A stretch of DNA of 64,000 nt, from positions 78,334 through 142,333 of the forward strand of contig DWWL01000007.1 of assembly GCA_019119775.1 (NCBI GenBank), read 5' to 3'. The translations under genes were made by a program, and so were the position numbers. This document shows, in pieces, positions 24,572-33,008 of this stretch (its first letter is position 1; each line of letters opens with the position of its first letter). A model generated the notes under the pieces. That model ran no database searches and was not told where the DNA came from. It saw only the letters and a program-made list of their open reading frames with translations. The stretch is from Candidatus Lachnoclostridium pullistercoris (GTDB lineage Bacteria; Bacillota; Clostridia; Lachnospirales; Lachnospiraceae).

Positions 24572-25936
24572 ATGATAAAGGAATCAGAAACAGAACAGAA
24601 TCAGGTATTTGAACGTCTTCCCGTGGGGCAGGCCCTGCGGGTGATGATTGTTCCGGCGGTGATCAGCCAGCTGATCGTGCTGATCTACAACATGGCGGAT
24701 ACATTCTATGTGGGGCGCACGGGAAATCCATACATGGTGGCGGGGACGTCCTTGATTCTGCCGGTATTTAACATTACGCTCTGCCTGGCGGGTCTGGCAG
24801 GAGTGGGCGGCGGCGCCCTGATCTCCCGGCTTCTGGGAAAGGGGAGAGAGGATGAGGCCAGGAGAGTGAGCGTGTTCTCCCTCTATCTGGGAATTTCCAT
24901 CGCCGCCCTGTTTTCCGTGGGAATGGCGGTCTTTATGGAACCGGTTCTTGGGATTTTGGGCGCGGGGGAAAATACATATGCCTATGCCAGACAGTACGCT
25001 CTGTGCGTGATCGTGGCCGGCGGAGTGCCAACCGTGCTCTCTAACGTCCTCTCCAATCTGATCCGCAGCGTGGGGCGTTCTAAGGAGGCAGGCACGGGAA
25101 TCGTGCTGGGCGGCGTGCTGAACATTATCCTGGACCCGGTCTTTATGTTCCTTCTGCTGCCGGACGGGTACGAAGTGCTGGGAGCGGGAATTGCCACCTG
25201 CCTGTCCAATTGCATCGCCTGCCTGTATTTTCTCACAGTGCTGGCCCGCATGGGACGTCAGTCGGTGATCACCTTCCGGCCGGGAGCCGGCATGGCGGAG
25301 AAAGCCAGCGTAGCCGCTGTATTTGCTGTGGGGATTCCCTCCGCCATCGCTTCCCTGCTGTTTGATCTGGACTATATTGTGATTGACCGGCTGATGGTGT
25401 CCTACCATGATCTGGCGCTGGCGGCCATCGGGATCGTGCTGAAGGTGGAGCGTTTCCCATTAAATGTGGGAATCGGAATCTGCCAGGGAATGATGCCTCT
25501 GGTGGCTTACAGCTTTGCCGCGGAAAACCACGGCAGGATGAACGAGTTTATCCGCCGTTCCCGGCTACTGGGCCTTTTTGTGGCGGCAGTGAGCATTCTG
25601 CTCTATGAAGTGTTTGCGTCCCAGTTTGTGAGGATCTTTATTTCTGACGCGCAGACGGTGGAAATGGCGTCCCGGTTTCTGCGGATCCGGGTTCTGGCCA
25701 CCCCGCTCATGTTTCTCAGCTTTTTTACCGTCTATCTGTTCCAGGCGTTCGGAATGGGGAGAAAATCTCTGTTTCTCGGTGTGACCAGGTGGCTGGTGTT
25801 CAACATTCCCATGCTGTTTCTGCTGAACGCGGTGTTCGGCATGTACGGGATTGTCTGGTCCCAGGCGGCCGCAGATGTCCTCACCGTGTGCCTGTCCTTC
25901 TATGTGTATGGAAAGTACGGGCCGGCAAGGACATAG
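24572..25936 (+). CDS. MATE family efflux transporter
   Basis: A 454-residue membrane protein with about 12 helices, distinct from the one at 18907. Early QLIVLIYNMADTFYVGRTGNPYMVA and, in the second half, GIPSAIASLLFDLDYIVIDRLM are NorM/DinF-like signatures. Na+- or H+-driven export is the family role; substrate unknown. ATG 24572 follows AGGGGG. Its stop is 22 nt from the next gene's end, and both transcripts converge with no clear terminator. The structured leader suggests control after transcription starts. Confidence 0.92.
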   Translation: MIKESETEQNQVFERLPVGQALRVMIVPAVISQLIVLIYNMADTFYVGRTGNPYMVAGTSLILPVFNITLCLAGLAGVGGGALISRLLGKGREDEARRVSVFSLYLGISIAALFSVGMAVFMEPVLGILGAGENTYAYARQYALCVIVAGGVPTVLSNVLSNLIRSVGRSKEAGTGIVLGGVLNIILDPVFMFLLLPDGYEVLGAGIATCLSNCIACLYFLTVLARMGRQSVITFRPGAGMAEKASVAAVFAVGIPSAIASLLFDLDYIVIDRLMVSYHDLALAAIGIVLKVERFPLNVGIGICQGMMPLVAYSFAAENHGRMNEFIRRSRLLGLFVAAVSILLYEVFASQFVRIFISDAQTVEMASRFLRIRVLATPLMFLSFFTVYLFQAFGMGRKSLFLGVTRWLVFNIPMLFLLNAVFGMYGIVWSQAAADVLTVCLSFYVYGKYGPART

Positions 25937-25957
25937 GGGAGTGCCGGAAGAGGGATG

Positions 25958-26848
25958 TCATCCCTTCTTCCCGGGCAGCTCATTCAGGAGAGTAAATCCC
26001 AGAATCATCGCTCCGCCGAGAGCCTGGACGGCTGTCATAGGTTCTCCCAGGAGAAGAACGGAGATGAGAGCGGCCACCAGGGGATCGATGTAGCTTAAGA
26101 GAGCGGTTTCCTGCCCGCTTAAGTCTTTCAGGGCGGAAAAATACATGCAGTAGGTGACGCCGGTGTGGATCAGGCCGACGATCAGCAGGGACGCCAGGCC
26201 GGGGCCGTCCAAAAGCTGCGGGTGAAACCCGCCGGTGAGGATTACGTAGGGCAGCAGGATGAGGATGGCTCCGCCGAACTGGATCAGGGTGCGGTGGATG
26301 CCGGTCACCTGGCGGATCCGCTTGTTCATCAAAATGACGGCTGCGTAAAAGACGGCGGCACCCAGGCCGAAGAGGACGCCGATAAAGTCCGTCCCGTTTC
26401 CGGCGCCTCCTGCGCCGATGATCAGTACCAGCCCGGCCGTGGACATGACAAAGCAGAACAGCTGCCGCAGGGTCATTTTCTCATGAAAAAGGAGAGGACA
26501 GGCGGCGATGACGATGACCGGCGCGAAATAATAGCTTAAGGTAGCCATGGAAATGGTGGTGTAGCGGTAAGCCTGAAATAAAAGGACCCAGTTGACGCCC
26601 ATGGCCATGCCGGAGAGAAGGAGCAGAGGAAGCTCCTTTTTTATATGGGAGGAAATTCCGTTTTTTAAAGAGGGCTTCTGTCCGCTGACTGTGAGATAGA
26701 CGAGAATGAAGGCCGAGGCCAGAACGGCCCGGCACAGGGCCAGCTCGCCGGAGCTGACTGAGATATTTCTGGTAAACAGGCCCAGCGTTCCGAAGATGAC
26801 CATGGATGCGGTGAGCAGGAAACGGGGACTGAAATGAAAGTTTCGCAT
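25958..26848 (-). CDS. EamA/DMT superfamily transporter
   Basis: A 296-residue membrane protein with two EamA repeats, ten helices in all, as in drug/metabolite transporters (RhaT/YdcZ-like, amino acid or metabolite exporters). The first repeat begins with GTLGLFTRNISVSSGELALCR, the second near GVLFGLGAAVFYA; both end in a typical ALISVLLLGEPM-like helix, near 260. Start is ATG at 26848, with AGGAGG upstream; a longer frame starts inside the regulatory palindrome. Substrate unknown. Confidence 0.9.
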   Translation of the reverse strand: MRNFHFSPRFLLTASMVIFGTLGLFTRNISVSSGELALCRAVLASAFILVYLTVSGQKPSLKNGISSHIKKELPLLLLSGMAMGVNWVLLFQAYRYTTISMATLSYYFAPVIVIAACPLLFHEKMTLRQLFCFVMSTAGLVLIIGAGGAGNGTDFIGVLFGLGAAVFYAAVILMNKRIRQVTGIHRTLIQFGGAILILLPYVILTGGFHPQLLDGPGLASLLIVGLIHTGVTYCMYFSALKDLSGQETALLSYIDPLVAALISVLLLGEPMTAVQALGGAMILGFTLLNELPGKKG

Positions 26849-26875
26849 AGGTTCCTCCTGACAGTAAAAATGGCG

Positions 26876-26929
26876 GATATGCCGGGGCATATCTTTTGTG
26901 AGTATAAAACGGCGGCGCCGGGAGCGCAA
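26876..26929 (-). promoter_or_regulatory. Promoter and palindrome of the EamA gene
   Basis: Minus strand TTGCGC (complement of 26924-26929), 17 bp, TATACT (complement of 26901-26906). A perfect palindrome GATATGCC-GG-GGCATATC (26876-26893) lies just past the start of transcription, a spot suited to a roadblock operator. Confidence 0.55.
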
Positions 26930-27028
26930 CTGTTTTTTAGGCGCAGAGCCGTGCATCTTCAGCGTAAAGGCCGGCGTTCTCCCTCTCGGAACCCCGCGTA
27001 TTCAGAAAAAGATTTTTTGAAACAGCGG

Positions 27029-27059
27029 TTGACTTAAAGTAAACTTTAAGGAATATAAT
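27029..27059 (+). promoter_or_regulatory. AdhR/MerR-type promoter and operator of the reductase operon
   Basis: TTGACT (27029-27034), 19-bp spacer, TATAAT (27054-27059). The spacer holds CTTAAAG (27033-27039) TAAA CTTTAAG (27044-27050). This is the AdhR site pattern and matches the site before the DUF362 gene. The regulator gene is not in the window. Confidence 0.85.
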
Positions 27060-27126
27060 GAATGCAATTCCGGCGGGAATCCTGGGATTTCCGGCCCGGC
27101 GGCAGGAAGAAAGAGAGGTAGAACGT

Positions 27127-28260
27127 ATGATTTACAGAGACTTTAAGGACTTAAAGCTGTCGGCTCTCGGCATGGGAGCCATGCGTCTTCCGGTAATGGA
27201 CGGGGACGACTCAAAAGTGGACAGGGAGAAGGCGCAGGCGATGGTGGATTTTGCCATGGAGCACGGCGTCAATTACTTCGACACGGCCTGGGGCTACCAC
27301 GGCGGCCAGTCAGAGCTGGTGATGGGGCAGGCGTTGAAGAAGTATCCCAGGGACAGCTTTTATCTGGCCACCAAATTTCCCGGCTACGATCTGTCCAACA
27401 TGGACAAGGTGGAGGAGATTTTTGAAAAGCAGCTGGAAAAATGCGCCGTGGACTATTTTGACTTTTATCTGTTCCACAACGTGTGCGAGATGAATATTGA
27501 CGCCTATCTGGACCCGAAATACGGCATCTATGACTATCTGATGCGACAGAAGGAAAACGGGAGAATCTGCCATCTTGGCTTTTCCGCCCACGGCGGACTG
27601 GATGTGATGAAGCGTTTTCTTGAGGCTTACGGAAAAGACATGGAATTCTGCCAGATCCAGCTGAATTATCTGGACTGGGAATTCCAGGACGCGAAAGAGA
27701 AGGTGGAGCTGATCCGCTCCTACGGCATTCCCGTGTGGGTGATGGAGCCTCTCCGCGGCGGCAGGCTGGCGTCCCTGGCGAAAGAGGATGAGGAAAAGCT
27801 GAGAGCGCTGCGCCCGGATGAGAAGATCCCGGCCTGGGCCTTCCGCTTTCTCCAGAGCCTTCCGGAGGTGACCATGGTGCTGTCCGGCATGTCCAGCATG
27901 GAACAGCTGAAGGAAAATATCAGCACCTTTGAGGAGGAGCGCCCTCTGACGGAGGAGGAGATGAAAGTCCTGCTCTCCATCGCCGGCGGGATGGTGGAGA
28001 AGATCGCCCTTCCCTGCACGGCCTGCCATTACTGCGTCAGCCACTGTCCCCAGGGATTGGACATTCCCGGTCTGCTGAGCTTATACAACGAGCACTGCTT
28101 TACCGGCGGCGGCTTCATCGCTCCCATGGCTTTATCGGCCATCCCCAAAGACAAATGGCCGGGAGCCTGCATCGGCTGCCGAAGCTGTGAGGCCGTCTGC
28201 CCGCAGCAGATCAAGATCTCAGAGGCAATGGCGGATTTTGCCGGAAAACTGGAGGGATAA
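27127..28260 (+). CDS. Aldo/keto reductase with C-terminal [4Fe-4S] domain
   Basis: A 377-residue AKR with the full catalytic tetrad in view: Asp and Tyr in YFDTAWGYHGG near 62-70, Lys in LATKFPG near 88 and His in YLFHN near 117. The C-terminal CTACHYCVSHCPQGI and CIGCRSCEAVCPQ (residues ~299-350) hold 4Fe-4S sites, so electrons could come from ferredoxin-like partners as well as NADPH. ATG 27127 follows AGAGAGGTAG; an earlier in-frame ATG overlaps the -10 box. First gene of a two-gene operon under an AdhR-type operator, which suggests reduction of toxic carbonyls. Confidence 0.9.
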   Translation: MIYRDFKDLKLSALGMGAMRLPVMDGDDSKVDREKAQAMVDFAMEHGVNYFDTAWGYHGGQSELVMGQALKKYPRDSFYLATKFPGYDLSNMDKVEEIFEKQLEKCAVDYFDFYLFHNVCEMNIDAYLDPKYGIYDYLMRQKENGRICHLGFSAHGGLDVMKRFLEAYGKDMEFCQIQLNYLDWEFQDAKEKVELIRSYGIPVWVMEPLRGGRLASLAKEDEEKLRALRPDEKIPAWAFRFLQSLPEVTMVLSGMSSMEQLKENISTFEEERPLTEEEMKVLLSIAGGMVEKIALPCTACHYCVSHCPQGLDIPGLLSLYNEHCFTGGGFIAPMALSAIPKDKWPGACIGCRSCEAVCPQQIKISEAMADFAGKLEG

Positions 28261-29358
28261 ATGATGGAATATCGGAAACTTCCGGGCGGGACGGAAAATA
28301 TCAGCGTCATCGGCCTGGGAAACAGCTCTTCCGGCGAGGCGGGGGAGAAAGAGACGGAGGCAGTGGTCTCCCTGGCCCTGGAAAACGGGATCAACTATTT
28401 TGACATGGCGGCGGCGGACGCTGTTCCCTTTGAGGCCTACGGCCGGGCCACGGCCGGCTGCCGGGAGAAGGTGTATTTTCAGGTGCACTTTGGAGCCGAC
28501 TACCGCACTGGGAAATACGGCTGGACCACTGAGCTGGAAGAGATCAAGCGGTCTGTGGACTGGCAGCTGAAAGCCCTGAAGACGGACTATATTGATTTCG
28601 GCTTTATTCACTGCATAGATGAGGAAAAAGACCTTGAGCAGGTGATGGAAAACGGCGTCATCGACCACATCCTGACACTGAAAAAGGAAGGAGTGGTGCG
28701 CCATATCGGCCTTTCTTCCCACACGCCGGCCGTGGTGAACCGGCTGCTGGACAGAAAGCTGTTAAATATGGTCATGTTCAGCATCAATCCCGCCTACGAT
28801 TACCGCCGCGGAGAGTACGCCATCGGCGGTGTGGACGAGCGCCAGGCTTTGTACCGCCGCTGTGAGGCGGAGCAGGTGGGCATCTCCGTCATGAAGGCAT
28901 TCTGCGGCGGACAGCTGCTGAATGAGAAGACCTCCCCCTTCGGAAAAGCCCTCACGGAGTACCAGTGCATTCAGTACGCCCTGGACAAGCCGGGAGTGGT
29001 GACGGTCCTTCCAGGAGTGAGAAACAGGGACGACCTGCGCCGGCTTCTGGGATTTTTCCAGGCGGAGCCTGCCGAAAAGGACTATTCTGTCATCAGCACG
29101 TTTGCCCCCCAGGACGCGGAGGGCAGCTGTGTTTACTGTAACCACTGCCAGCCCTGCCCAGCCGGCCTGGACGTGGCCCTGATCAACAAGTATTACGATC
29201 TGGCAAAGGCTGGGGATGAGCTGGCTGCCGACCACTACGCCAACCTGGAGAAAAAAGCCTCCGGCTGCATCGGCTGCGGCCACTGCGACCGGCGCTGCCC
29301 CTTCCATGTGGCCCAGTCAGAGCGGATGAAGGAGATCAGCGCTTATTTTGGAGCGTGA
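28261..29358 (+). CDS. Aldo/keto reductase-like Fe-S protein, degenerate active site
   Basis: A 365-residue AKR-fold protein that follows the 27127 gene directly. The start could be ATG 28261 or the adjacent ATG 28264, which is better spaced from GGAGGG (28251-28256). Asp is retained in NYFDMAAAD near 58 and His in GFIHCID near 117, but the Tyr place is AAADAV and the Lys segment is YFQVHFG, the same loss as at 13935. Cys sets CVYCNHCQPCPAGL and CIGCGHCDRRCPF (~290-350) mark [4Fe-4S] domains. It is probably co-regulated with 27127 and may act as its Fe-S partner. Confidence 0.87.
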   Translation: MMEYRKLPGGTENISVIGLGNSSSGEAGEKETEAVVSLALENGINYFDMAAADAVPFEAYGRATAGCREKVYFQVHFGADYRTGKYGWTTELEEIKRSVDWQLKALKTDYIDFGFIHCIDEEKDLEQVMENGVIDHILTLKKEGVVRHIGLSSHTPAVVNRLLDRKLLNMVMFSINPAYDYRRGEYAIGGVDERQALYRRCEAEQVGISVMKAFCGGQLLNEKTSPFGKALTEYQCIQYALDKPGVVTVLPGVRNRDDLRRLLGFFQAEPAEKDYSVISTFAPQDAEGSCVYCNHCQPCPAGLDVALINKYYDLAKAGDELAADHYANLEKKASGCIGCGHCDRRCPFHVAQSERMKEISAYFGA

Positions 29359-29395
29359 GTGTCTGCCGCCTCTGCCGACGGCAGGAAAAATGCCG

Positions 29396-29464
29396 CCTGT
29401 ACAGAAAAAAGTACAGGATCTGCCCGCTGGGCCCCTTGAAAGTGGACTCTCATAAGGGTATACT
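29396..29464 (+). promoter_or_regulatory. Hairpin and promoter before the PPC-domain gene
   Basis: CCTGTAC (29396-29402) pairs with GTACAGG (29411-29417), an A-rich loop that may end the upstream operon. TTGAAA (29436-29441), 17 bp, TATACT (29459-29464) forms the promoter of 29559. Confidence 0.5.
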
Positions 29465-29558
29465 GTATACATAAACGGCGGGGATCCGCGGCGGAACGCA
29501 GCTGCGGCCCCTGCCGGGAACCAATGAGGCAATAGGCATTGAGAAAGGAGAGTCCGCG

Positions 29559-29987
29559 ATGGAGTACAGAAAATTTGGCAGTGACTATGTGGTGAGAATG
29601 GACCGGGGAGAAGAGATCCTGGCCTGCGTGGAGGAGGTCTGCAAAAAGGAGCAGATCCGTCTTGGCAGCTTAAACGGCCTGGGGGCTGTGGGAGCCGCAG
29701 ATCTGGGAGTGTTTGACACGAAGGAATTCCGCTACCGGACGGAAACCTATGAGGGGGATTACGAGATCGCTTCCTGCATGGGAAATATTTCCACCATGGA
29801 CGGAAAGACCTACCTTCATGTGCACGCGGTGATCGCAAACAGCGCGGAGGGAGAGGTCCACGGCGGACATTTAAGCCGCGGGGTCATCAGCCTTACCGGA
29901 GAGTTTGTCATCCACGCCATCGACGGAGAGGTTGACCGGAAATATTCCGATGAGGTGGGACTGAATCTGATCCGCTTCCTTTCCTGA
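29559..29987 (+). CDS. PPC/DUF296-domain protein
   Basis: A 142-residue single-domain protein of the plants-and-prokaryotes conserved (PPC, DUF296) family. Marks are ALGAVGAADLGVFD-like segments (LGAVGAADLGVFD near 44) and LHVHAVIAN and VHGGHLSRGVI (near 90-110), whose His residues form a metal site. In plants the domain accompanies AT-hook DNA binding, but bacterial stand-alone forms are unassigned. It has its own promoter and is followed by a strong terminator, so it is a single-gene unit beside two amidohydrolases. Confidence 0.85.
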   Translation: MEYRKFGSDYVVRMDRGEEILACVEEVCKKEQIRLGSLNGLGAVGAADLGVFDTKEFRYRTETYEGDYEIASCMGNISTMDGKTYLHVHAVIANSAEGEVHGGHLSRGVISLTGEFVIHAIDGEVDRKYSDEVGLNLIRFLS

Positions 29988-30045
29988 CAGGGAAAAGCTG
30001 CGGCAGAATCAAAAATTGACGGAAAAATAGAAGATTTTTTGAAAA

Positions 30046-30082
30046 AACGGAGAAGTGCCCGGCGGTCTTCTTCGTTTTTTTT
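30046..30082 (+). terminator. Terminator after the PPC-domain gene
   Basis: AACGGAGAAG (30046-30055) pairs with CTTCTTCGTT (30067-30076), one G-U pair, followed by a run of T to 30082. Confidence 0.85.
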
Positions 30083-30131
30083 GTTTAACAGAAAACTCCA
30101 CCCCATCACGATCCGATTATTCCCAAATCTC

Positions 30132-30160
30132 TTTACATTAATGCTTTAAAGTGATATGAT
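30132..30160 (+). promoter_or_regulatory. Promoter of the amidohydrolase pair
   Basis: TTTACA (30132-30137), 17 bp, TATGAT (30155-30160), about 50 nt before the SD AAAGGAG of the first gene. Confidence 0.7.
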
Positions 30161-30216
30161 AATTTAGAATCGGCCGCAGCAAAAGGCAATACAGCTGTGC
30201 TGGAAAGGAGAACATG

Positions 30217-31434
30217 ATGAAGAGAACCATTTTAAAATGCGGACAGCTTTTTTGCGGTGTGGATGAAACCGTGAAGGAACAGATGGCTGTGACGGTGGAG
30301 GGCAACCACATTGTCTGCGTGGCTCCCTGGAAGGACGGGGCAGCTCCGGCGGACGCTGAGGTGATCGATCTTACCGACAAATTCGTGATGCCGGGACTGA
30401 TCGATGCCCACGTCCATGTAAATATGAACGGAGAGCCCAACACGGACAATCTGGCGAAGCTCAGCACCGGTGAATTTGCCCTGGTGTCCATGGTAAATGC
30501 CCAGAGCGATCTGATGGCCGGCTTTACCACCATCCGTGATGAGGGAGCCGTAGGATTTTCCGATGTAGCCCTGCGCAACGCCATCAACGCCGGTCTGGTA
30601 GCCGGCCCCAGGATGTTTGTGTCCGGAGTGGCCATCAGCTCGACCGGAGGCCATGGGGACGCCAGCTTTGCGCCCGGAGTGACGGGAGGCGCGATGGCCA
30701 GCATCGTCAACAGCCCGGACGAGGCGAGAAAAGCAGCCCGCTACACCTTCAAGTACGGGGCAGACCAGATCAAGATCATGGCCACCGGCGGCGTGATGAG
30801 CTACGGAGACGAGCCGGGCGCGCCGGAGCTGAGCCTGGAAGAGATGAAGGCAGCTCTGGATGTGGCCAACAGCCGGGGAAAGATTTCCTCCGCCCACGCC
30901 CATGGGGCAGAGGGCATTAAAAATGCCATCTGGGCCGGCATCACCTCCATCGAGCACGGAATGCTCATCGACGACGAGGGCATGGAACTGATGCAAAAGC
31001 ACGGCACCTACCTGATTCCTACCATCATTGCGGCCTATCAGATCGTGGAATTCGGAAAGACGGGAGCGCTGGCTCCCTGGATGGTGGAGAAAGCCGATCT
31101 CTGCCTGAAAAATCACGGCGAGCACTTAAAGAAGATGATCTCCATGGGGATCAACATCGGCTTCGGAACGGACTCCGGAACCTGCTTTAACCGCCACGGT
31201 GAGCAGGCCCTGGAATTTGAGCTTATGACCCGCTGCGGCTTTACCCCGGTGCAGACGCTCCTGGCGGCCACGAAGGTCAATTCCCGCCTGTTAAAGTGGG
31301 ACGACCGGATCGGTTCTGTGGAGGAAGGAAAACTGGCGGATATTGTCGCCTTCGACGGCGATCCGTTAAAGGACATCAAAGCCATGACCCGCTGCGCCTT
31401 CGTCATGAAGGACGGCCAGGTCTACAAACACTGA
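30217..31434 (+). CDS. Metal-dependent amidohydrolase (Xaa-Pro dipeptidase/Sgx9260-like), copy 1
   Basis: A 405-residue member of the amidohydrolase superfamily. Metal ligands fit: DAHVHV near 60, Lys of QIKIMATGG near 188 (often carboxylated), SAHAHG near 227, SIEHG near 246, and the Asp of FGTDSG near 317. It resembles the Sgx9260 group shown to act as Xaa-Pro dipeptidases or cyclic-imidodipeptide hydrolases; the exact peptide cannot be told. I prefer ATG 30217 to 30214 because the SD spacing is better and the protein then matches the length of its paralogue (31450). The two genes are 15 nt apart, one operon. Confidence 0.87.
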   Translation: MKRTILKCGQLFCGVDETVKEQMAVTVEGNHIVCVAPWKDGAAPADAEVIDLTDKFVMPGLIDAHVHVNMNGEPNTDNLAKLSTGEFALVSMVNAQSDLMAGFTTIRDEGAVGFSDVALRNAINAGLVAGPRMFVSGVAISSTGGHGDASFAPGVTGGAMASIVNSPDEARKAARYTFKYGADQIKIMATGGVMSYGDEPGAPELSLEEMKAALDVANSRGKISSAHAHGAEGIKNAIWAGITSIEHGMLIDDEGMELMQKHGTYLIPTIIAAYQIVEFGKTGALAPWMVEKADLCLKNHGEHLKKMISMGINIGFGTDSGTCFNRHGEQALEFELMTRCGFTPVQTLLAATKVNSRLLKWDDRIGSVEEGKLADIVAFDGDPLKDIKAMTRCAFVMKDGQVYKH

Positions 31435-31449
31435 CGGGGAGGGAAAAAC

Positions 31450-32667
31450 ATGAAGCAGGTTATCAAATGCGGCCATCTGTTTGACGTCAATGAGAAGGCG
31501 TTTAAGGAGCAGGCCAATGTCTACATAGACGGAAATGTGATCACAAAGGTAGAGTATGGAAACGGCGGGACAGAGGAAGGCTGGGAGGTCGTGGATCTGT
31601 CTGACAAGTACGTGATGCCGGGCTTTATCGACTGCCACGTTCATCTGAACATGAACGGAGAGCCGGACGGAACGGCTCCCATGGCTGTCGCCACGGACGG
31701 CGATATGGCTTTAAAATCCTACGTGTACGCCATGCGGGACCTGATGGCCGGATTTACGGGAGTCAGGGACGAGGGATCTGTGGGCTTTACGGATATCGCC
31801 CTGAGAAATTCTATCGAGAAAGGACTGGTCAAAGGCCCCAGGATCTTCTGCAGCGGCATGCCGCTCGGCACCACCGGCGGCCATGCGGACTCCCACTTCA
31901 ACCCCTATTTTGAGGGCAGAACTTCCATGGGTATGATCGTGGACAGCCCAGACGCAGGCCGTGCGGCTGTGCGGGAGAATTTTAAGCGGGGAGCTGATCA
32001 GATCAAGCTCATGGCCACCGGCGGCGTGATGAGCGTGGGAGACGATCCGGGCGCTCCTGAGTTTACGGTGGAGGAGATGAAGGCCATCTGCGACGAGGCA
32101 AAGAGAAAGGGCAAGATCACCAGCGCCCACACCCATGGAACCCTGGGGATCAAATGGGCGGTGGAGGCCGGAGTGGACACCATCGAGCACGGCACCATGC
32201 TGGATGAGGAAGGCGTGCAGATGATGCTGGACAACGGCTCCTGGCTGGTTCCCACCCTCTCCGCTCCCCACAATATTATGAAGTACGGAGTGGAGGCAGG
32301 CATCCCCCAGGAGATGGTGGACAAGTGTGCCCTGGTTGCGGAGCGCCACAAAAAGTCCACGAAGATGGCTTATGAGGCGGGCGTAAAGATCGCTTTCGGC
32401 ACAGACACGGGAACCCCCTTTAACGCCCACGGCACCCAGGCTCTGGAATTTGAGCTTCTGGTAAACGACGGTTTCCGCCCGGAGGACGCTATCCTTTCCG
32501 CCACCAAAAACGCGGCGCAGATGCTCCGCTGGGACCACAAGGTGGGCTCTGTGGAGGCCGGAAAACTGGCGGATCTGGTGGCAGTGGACTCTGACCCCAT
32601 CGCTGACATAAGCGTGCTCCAGAAGGTCTCCTTTGTCATGAAGGACGGAGAGATCTTTAAAATGTAA
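31450..32667 (+). CDS. Metal-dependent amidohydrolase (Xaa-Pro dipeptidase-like), copy 2
   Basis: A 405-residue paralogue of the preceding gene, sharing the same motifs in the same order: DCHVHL, QIKLMATGG, SAHTHG, TIEHG and FGTDTG. The FMDGEPN loop and the DPGAPEF segment near 200 are also shared. Differences lie in the active-site loops (PLGTTGGHADSH versus AISSTGGHGDAS), so the pair may have split substrate range after duplication. Second and last gene of the operon; a long terminator follows. Confidence 0.87.
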   Translation: MKQVIKCGHLFDVNEKAFKEQANVYIDGNVITKVEYGNGGTEEGWEVVDLSDKYVMPGFIDCHVHLNMNGEPDGTAPMAVATDGDMALKSYVYAMRDLMAGFTGVRDEGSVGFTDIALRNSIEKGLVKGPRIFCSGMPLGTTGGHADSHFNPYFEGRTSMGMIVDSPDAGRAAVRENFKRGADQIKLMATGGVMSVGDDPGAPEFTVEEMKAICDEAKRKGKITSAHTHGTLGIKWAVEAGVDTIEHGTMLDEEGVQMMLDNGSWLVPTLSAPHNIMKYGVEAGIPQEMVDKCALVAERHKKSTKMAYEAGVKIAFGTDTGTPFNAHGTQALEFELLVNDGFRPEDAILSATKNAAQMLRWDHKVGSVEAGKLADLVAVDSDPIADISVLQKVSFVMKDGEIFKM

Positions 32668-32742
32668 TATTCCGCAGCAGGCTGCGGAGGCAGAGCAGGG
32701 AAATGATCTCCGATAAAGCCGGAAGATGATTTCCCGGTGTGA

Positions 32743-32790
32743 AACGGCCGGCAGGCTGTCTTTTGAAGGACAGACCTGCCGGCCGTTTTT
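32743..32790 (+). terminator. Terminator after the amidohydrolase pair
   Basis: AACGGCCGGCAGG (32743-32755) pairs with CCTGCCGGCCGTT (32774-32786), with an inner TGTC/GACA stem and a T5 run. Confidence 0.85.
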
Positions 32791-32817
32791 GCTGCCGGCT
32801 GTTTTTTCGGAAACAGC

Positions 32818-32846
32818 TTTTCAAATTTCCGGGAATATGTTATACT
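32818..32846 (+). promoter_or_regulatory. Promoter of the pyrH-polC gene chain
   Basis: TTTTCA (32818-32823), 17 bp, TATACT (32841-32846) with extended TGT before the -10. The start of transcription would be near 32853, giving a ~155-nt leader before pyrH. Confidence 0.6.
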
Positions 32847-32887
32847 TCTCTCAAGCAGGCGCCGCACCGCAGAGCGTGCGCCGGAGA

Positions 32888-32989
32888 GGGGAGAGGAGTT
32901 CCCCGATCGGACCGGCAGCGGCCGGATGGACGTGCAGGCACGGCCGCCCGGCCTGCTGCCCGCGGAAATAAATTTCCCTTAGGGGAACA
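32888..32989 (+). promoter_or_regulatory. Structured leader RNA of pyrH (shared element, copy 1)
   Basis: The GC-rich leader has hairpins GGGGA/TCCCC (32888-32904) and CCGGC/GCCGG (32912-32925), then the shared core from 32924: stem CGTG (32931-32934)/CACG (32939-32942) with loop CAGG. The loop can pair with CCTG (32952-32955), a pseudoknot. It ends GGGGAACA (32982-32989). The core matches the uppS leader at 33 of 40 bases (32924-32963). Function unknown. Confidence 0.6.
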
Positions 32990-33008
32990 GTGACAAGAGA
33001 GGTTTAAC

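Noticed and set aside
32739..32993. Small coding frame across the pyrH leader
   Set aside because: It spans a terminator, promoter and hairpins; the similarity to the uppS leader is explained by shared RNA structure.
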